Shown one piece after another: positions 60,467 to 64,000 of a stretch of DNA of 64,000 nucleotides. The notes under the pieces were generated by a model. It ran no database searches, was not told where the DNA came from, and saw nothing but the letters and a program-made list of their open reading frames with translations. Each line of letters starts with the position of its first letter. Positions within the stretch are counted from its first letter, which is position 1. The translations under genes were made by a program, and so were the position numbers. This DNA is from JAOUJD01 sp963841815 (GTDB lineage: Bacteria > Pseudomonadota > Gammaproteobacteria > Burkholderiales > Burkholderiaceae_F). The stretch spans positions 1-64,000 of the forward strand of contig CAWJEE010000007.1 in the NCBI GenBank assembly GCA_963841815.1, written 5' to 3'.

Positions 60467-61825
60467 TCACGCCGCAGCGCGCGCTGTGGTGCGGCGCCGG
60501 GCGGCTCGCGCCGGCGCGACCTTGCGCGCGCTCGCATTACGGGCGGCCGGCTGCGCCGACTTCGACGACCCGGCCTTCGCGGCCTTCGACACCCGAGCGC
60601 CGGGCACCGGCACCACCTTGCGCAGCAGCGCCTCACAGTCGGCCTGCAGCATCACGCGCGGCACTGGGTAGTTGGCATCGGCCTCGTAGCAGGCTGCCTT
60701 GGCCAAAGCCGGAATGTCGGCCTCGCGCAGCGCCTCCAGCGTGCGCGGGATGCCGACCGTGCGGCTGAGGGTGTCCACGCTGTCGAGGAACTTGCGCGCC
60801 AGCTCCTCGAGCGAATCGCCAGCGCGACCCACCCTGGCGCGCAGCGCCAACGTAGCCAGCCGGCCGACCGTCGCGCTGGCCGAGAAGCGCAGAACGTGCG
60901 GCAGCATGATTGCGTTGGCCAGGCCATGCGGCGTGTGGTACTTGCCGCCGAGCTGGTGTGCGATCGCGTGCACGTTGCCGACGTTGGCGCGGGTGAATGC
61001 CATGCCGGCGTAGGCGGACGCAAGCGCCATCTGCTCGCGAGCCACCAAGTCCTCGCCTCGGTCATAAGCGCGCGGCAGGTTCTCGAAGATCATTGCCACC
61101 GCCGACAACGCCATGCGGTCGGTGAACTCGGTCGACCAATCTCCGAGGTAGGCCTCCACCGCGTGCGTCAGCGCGTCCATGCCGGTGGCGGCGGTCACTG
61201 CCGGCGGCAGTCCTGCCATCAGCAGCGGGTCCAGCGCGGCCATCTGCGGCACGATGCGCGTGTCGGCGATCACCAGCTTGCGCTCGTGCTCGGGGTCGGA
61301 GATCACCGCGGCGACCGTGACCTCGGACCCGGTGCCGGCGGTGGTCGGCACCGCGTACAGCGGCGGCGGCGCATGCAGGCCCTTGAAGTAGCCGACCAGC
61401 CTGCGCGGGTGCTTGTTGTTCGCGGCGGCCAGGCCGATGGTCTTGGCCGCATCCAACACCGAGCCGCCGCCGAAGGCGAGGATCGCGTCGCATCCCTTGC
61501 GGCGATATAGGTCGATGCCTTTCTCGATCAGCGGGATCGGCGCATCCGGCGTGATCTCGTCGTAGACGAGCACGGCAGTTCCGCCGGCCTGCAGCGCGTC
61601 CAGGCAGGCCTTCATCAGGCCGAGCTTGGCGATGACGCCGTCGGTGACGACCAGGATCTTGCGGTGGCCGAAAGCGCCGATCGCCTGGCCCAGCCGCGCG
61701 CTCGCGCCGGGGCCGACCAGCAAGGTCGGCTGCGGGATCGGCAGCAGGCGCGTGGCCACGCCGGCCGCCTTCTTGACCACGGGCAGCCCGACGGTCCGGG
61801 TCAGGTCGCCAAGCCTGTTCATCAT
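60467..61825 (-). CDS. Iron-containing alcohol dehydrogenase
   Basis: A NAD(P)-dependent metal alcohol dehydrogenase of 452 residues. Nucleotide site DAILAFGGGSVLDAAKTIG; metal ligands Asp/His in MDALTHAVEAYLGDWS and the three-His segment GNVHAIAHQLGGKYHTPHG; TTAGTGSEVTVAAVI is the conserved Fe-ADH stretch. The start is ATG 61825 with GGAGG six bases upstream. The C-terminus (from about 415) is an added Ala/Lys/Arg-rich tail (KAAKAGSSKSAQPAA ...), unusual for this enzyme. Divergently transcribed from the acyl-reductase-like gene, suggesting reduction of its aldehyde product to an alcohol. Confidence 0.9.
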   Translation of the reverse strand: MMNRLGDLTRTVGLPVVKKAAGVATRLLPIPQPTLLVGPGASARLGQAIGAFGHRKILVVTDGVIAKLGLMKACLDALQAGGTAVLVYDEITPDAPIPLIEKGIDLYRRKGCDAILAFGGGSVLDAAKTIGLAAANNKHPRRLVGYFKGLHAPPPLYAVPTTAGTGSEVTVAAVISDPEHERKLVIADTRIVPQMAALDPLLMAGLPPAVTAATGMDALTHAVEAYLGDWSTEFTDRMALSAVAMIFENLPRAYDRGEDLVAREQMALASAYAGMAFTRANVGNVHAIAHQLGGKYHTPHGLANAIMLPHVLRFSASATVGRLATLALRARVGRAGDSLEELARKFLDSVDTLSRTVGIPRTLEALREADIPALAKAACYEADANYPVPRVMLQADCEALLRKVVPVPGARVSKAAKAGSSKSAQPAARNASARKVAPARAARRRTTARAAA

Positions 61826-61867
61826 CAAGAACCTCCGTATTCACTGTGGTTGACTGCGAGGTGCAGG

Positions 61868-61883
61868 CGCGCTCCAGAGCGCG
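61868..61883. promoter_or_regulatory. Inverted repeat in the divergent promoter region
   Basis: CGCGCT (61868-61873), CCAG, AGCGCG (61878-61883), roughly midway between the Fe-ADH and reductase starts (43 and 72 bases away). A possible operator shared by both; no named regulator fits. Confidence 0.4.
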
Positions 61884-61954
61884 ACGCTGGCCTCTTCAAC
61901 CGACTGGGCGCGATCAAGTCTGCTCAGGAGACACCCGTCCGTCACGGAAAAATC

Positions 61955-64000
61955 ATGAAGAACGTGATCAGCATCAGCCTTGGCGCGAGCGACCAGGACT
62001 TCAGGTTCACCGCCGAGTTCCTCGGCGAGCACCTGACGGTGCGCCGGCTCGGCACCGACGGCAGCCTGGCCACGGCGGAGAAGCTGGTCAGGAAATGGGA
62101 CGGAAAGGCCGATGCGATCGGCCTGGGCGTGGCCAAGGACGGCAACGGCGGCGGCTGGCTGCGGCGGCAAGCGCAGGACGCGGTCCGCCTCGCGGCCAAG
62201 GTCAAGGCGAGCCCGGTGACGAGCGGCGAGCGGTTGGGCGAGATCTTCCTCGAGTGGGCGGTGCGCCACGCGCAGATCGCGCTGGGCCAATACTTCAACA
62301 ACGCCAAGGTGCTGTTCTTCTCGGGCATCGCGAACCAGAAGCTGGCCGCTTCGATGGCCGAGTACACCGACAACTTCCAGTTCGCCGACCCGGTGCTGCA
62401 ACTGGGCGTACCCAAGCTGCTGACCTCGCTCGATGCGCTTGCGCTCTACCAGCGCGGCGCGCACTACGTGTCGGGCTGGGAACCACCGCGCGTGCTTTCC
62501 GAGGGCGTGCTGAGCGACTGGAGCAACTACGTGCTTAGAAAGGCGATGCAGAACGCCACCGTGATCGTTGCCCCCGTGCACGAGCTGGACGGCTTTGGCC
62601 TCGAGGACCTGGCTGGCAAGACCATCATCACCAGCACGGTCAACGACGAGCGCATCGAACAGTTCCGCGACAAGGGCGTCAACCTGATCGTCGACGGGGC
62701 GCCGTTCCTGTTCGACCACGTTCTGGCGCCCAACCTGCTCGACGCGATGATCATCGCTGCCACCGGCAAGCAGCCGGACGAGTTGCTCGAGGACGACTAC
62801 CTCGAGATCATCACCGACCTCGGCATCGAGCCGCGCATCATCTATCCGAACGGCTTCCGCCGCATCAACCGCTTCGCCTTCGTGATCCACCCGCTGTCGC
62901 AGGAGTACTTCAAGACAGTCAAGCAGATCGACCTGCTGTCGCGCGTGTCGCCGCCGGTGTTCATGGACTCGCTCGAGAAGATCATGGCCTACGCGCCACC
63001 GTTCGTGTACTCGCGCGTCACCGGCATCCGCTCGCCCACCGGCGTGGAGGCCGAGGGCTGGCTGATCTCGGTCGGTGGCACGCCGCGCGAGATCATGAGC
63101 CGCAGCCCCGAATTCACCTACCGGCGGCTGCTCGACGCAGCCAGGATCGCCAAGAAGCTCGGCGCGCAGATCATGGGGCTGGGCGCCTTCACCAAGGTGG
63201 TGGGCGACGCCGGCGCCACGGTGGCCAAGCGCGCGCCGCTGCCCATCACGACCGGCAACAGCTACTCCGCCTCCGGTGCGCTGTGGGCCGCGCACGATGC
63301 CGTGCTCAAGCTCGGCCTGGTGCCGCGGCCGAACGGCCGGGAGAAGGTGAAGTTCAAGGCGATGGTGGTGGGGGCCACCGGCGCCATCGGCTCGGTGTGT
63401 GCGCGGCTGCTGGTCCAGGTGGCGGAGGAGGTCTACATGGTCTCGCCCGAGACCGCCAAACTGCTGGCGCTGAAGGAATCGATCCTGAAGGAGACGCCAC
63501 AGGCGAAGATGTTCCTGTCGGCGCGCGCCGACAAGGACATTGCCGACATGGACATGATCGTCACTGCCACCTCGGGCGCCGGCAAGAAGATCCTCGACAT
63601 CATGAAGGTCAAGCCCGGCTGCGTCATCACCGATGTCGCACGGCCGCTGGACCTGCCGCCGGAAGAGGTGGCCAAGCGGCCAGACGTGCTGGTGATCGAG
63701 TCCGGCGAGATCGAGCTGCCGGGCGACGTGTCGATGAAGAACATCGGCCTGCCGAAGAACGTCGCCTACGCCTGCCTGGCCGAGACCATCGTGCTGGCGC
63801 TCGAAGGCCGTTTCGAGAACTTCACCGTCGGCCGCGCGATCGAGTGGGAAAAGGTGCGCGAGATCTACAAGCTGGGGCTGAAGCACGGCATGAAGCTGGC
63901 CGCGATCTCGGGGGTGAACGGGCCATTCTCGGACGACGACATCGCGCGCGTGCGCGACCTCGCACTGGCCGAGCGGGCGCGCCGCGCACGGGCGCACGCC
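61955..64000 (+). CDS. Acyl-ACP/acyl-CoA reductase-like protein (AAR-like C-terminal part), runs off right edge
   Basis: An uninterrupted frame of 682 codons from ATG 61955 to the window end. Residues from about 306 resemble the aldehyde-forming acyl-ACP reductase (AAR) of cyanobacteria along its length: FAFVIHPLS, APPFVYSRVTGIRSPTGVEA, IAKKLGAQIMGLGAFTKVVG, ITTGNSYSASGALWA, the nucleotide loop VVGATGAIGSVCARLL (about residue 470) and a Cys at residue 556 in VKPGCVITDVARPLDLP, aligning with the catalytic Cys of AAR (PCLIIDGGYP context); also YACLAETIVLALEGRFENFT. The first 300 residues (MKNVISISLGASDQDFRFTA ...) match nothing I recognise. It would reduce acyl thioesters to aldehydes. Family similarity is by eye. 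Confidence 0.78.
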   Translation, partial: MKNVISISLGASDQDFRFTAEFLGEHLTVRRLGTDGSLATAEKLVRKWDGKADAIGLGVAKDGNGGGWLRRQAQDAVRLAAKVKASPVTSGERLGEIFLEWAVRHAQIALGQYFNNAKVLFFSGIANQKLAASMAEYTDNFQFADPVLQLGVPKLLTSLDALALYQRGAHYVSGWEPPRVLSEGVLSDWSNYVLRKAMQNATVIVAPVHELDGFGLEDLAGKTIITSTVNDERIEQFRDKGVNLIVDGAPFLFDHVLAPNLLDAMIIAATGKQPDELLEDDYLEIITDLGIEPRIIYPNGFRRINRFAFVIHPLSQEYFKTVKQIDLLSRVSPPVFMDSLEKIMAYAPPFVYSRVTGIRSPTGVEAEGWLISVGGTPREIMSRSPEFTYRRLLDAARIAKKLGAQIMGLGAFTKVVGDAGATVAKRAPLPITTGNSYSASGALWAAHDAVLKLGLVPRPNGREKVKFKAMVVGATGAIGSVCARLLVQVAEEVYMVSPETAKLLALKESILKETPQAKMFLSARADKDIADMDMIVTATSGAGKKILDIMKVKPGCVITDVARPLDLPPEEVAKRPDVLVIESGEIELPGDVSMKNIGLPKNVAYACLAETIVLALEGRFENFTVGRAIEWEKVREIYKLGLKHGMKLAAISGVNGPFSDDDIARVRDLALAERARRARAHA

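Noticed and set aside
60403..61954. Region 60.4-64 kb as a horizontally acquired island
   Set aside because: Codon texture seems slightly different, but there are no mobile genes or repeats, and without computed composition I cannot support transfer.
61841..63997. 718-codon reverse frame opposite the AAR-like gene
   Set aside because: His/Arg/Leu-rich shadow; the forward frame has clear family motifs.

Overview
The window is about 64 kb of high-GC, gene-dense bacterial chromosome. Gene content and order point to a betaproteobacterium, probably Burkholderiales or a close relative: rpsP-rimM-trmD-rplS, rsxB beside nth and DUF1841, two DUF1631 paralogues, a PHA_gran_rgn protein, an intracellular PHA depolymerase and a CobD/CbiB-like protein. 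Genus cannot be resolved from the sequence alone. I see no rRNA, phage, IS element, CRISPR array or plasmid gene, and one tRNA. Layout: 0-1.5 kb holds the 5' part of putA (leaving the window) and a YqaA-type membrane protein. 1.6-5.3 kb holds etfBA and an acyl-CoA dehydrogenase. 5.3-7.9 kb is a rubrerythrin / cysteine-rich Fe-S protein / DUF3501 unit preceded by a textbook OxyR operator. 8-9.5 kb holds a radical SAM protein and a TM2 protein. 9.6-11.8 kb is the rpsP operon, ended by a terminator. 11.8-19.7 kb is mostly housekeeping (CoA pyrophosphatase, CobD-like, DUF2007, rsgA, pterin dehydratase, M48 protease, orn, AI-2E family permease, tRNA-Arg(CCU), MFS permease). 19.9-26.9 kb holds parE and parC, separated by a GGDEF-EAL protein and a class IV aminotransferase. 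27-30 kb holds a CopD-like protein, htpG behind a sigma-32 type promoter, and a deoxyinosine glycosylase. 30.2-38 kb is an unusual block: DUF1631, spermidine-synthase-like protein, DUF1631, orphan GspE/PilB-type ATPase. 38-45 kb holds MoxR/GNAT/VWA, two small cytochromes c, DUF1841-nth-rsxB, phaZ and fdxA. 45.3-50 kb is a Liv-type ABC importer with a fused LivH-LivM permease. 50-57 kb holds pncB, a D-cysteine desulfhydrase-like gene, an Asp/Glu racemase, an aminotransferase, a LUD (LutC-like) protein, an ion permease and a 2-hydroxyacid dehydrogenase. 57-64 kb holds a PHA_gran_rgn protein, acyl-CoA-binding protein, WS/DGAT-type acyltransferase, AlaX editing domain, Fe-alcohol dehydrogenase and an acyl-ACP-reductase-like protein leaving the right edge. 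How the genes may work together: the last 6.5 kb contains a plausible complete path from fatty acyl thioester to wax ester. An AAR-like reductase would make the aldehyde, the Fe-ADH the alcohol, WS/DGAT the ester, and ACBP would carry acyl-CoA. With phaZ, PHA_gran_rgn and acyl-CoA/ETF oxidation genes nearby, storage and turnover of reduced carbon is a theme. This is the most interesting candidate system; second is the OxyR-controlled rubrerythrin unit; third is the DUF1631 block. A caution on quality: many otherwise well-conserved genes are interrupted by single-base insertions or deletions, often in short homopolymers (putA, yqaA, cobD-like, rsxB, phaZ, and densely in livF, pncB and dcyD at 49.2-52.2 kb). 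Several apparent fusions (rsxB-nth, pncB-dcyD, WS/DGAT-AlaX, possibly lutC-permease) may be by-products. I think consensus errors are more likely than real decay, but the sequence cannot prove it. No gene-free stretch exceeds about 250 bases.
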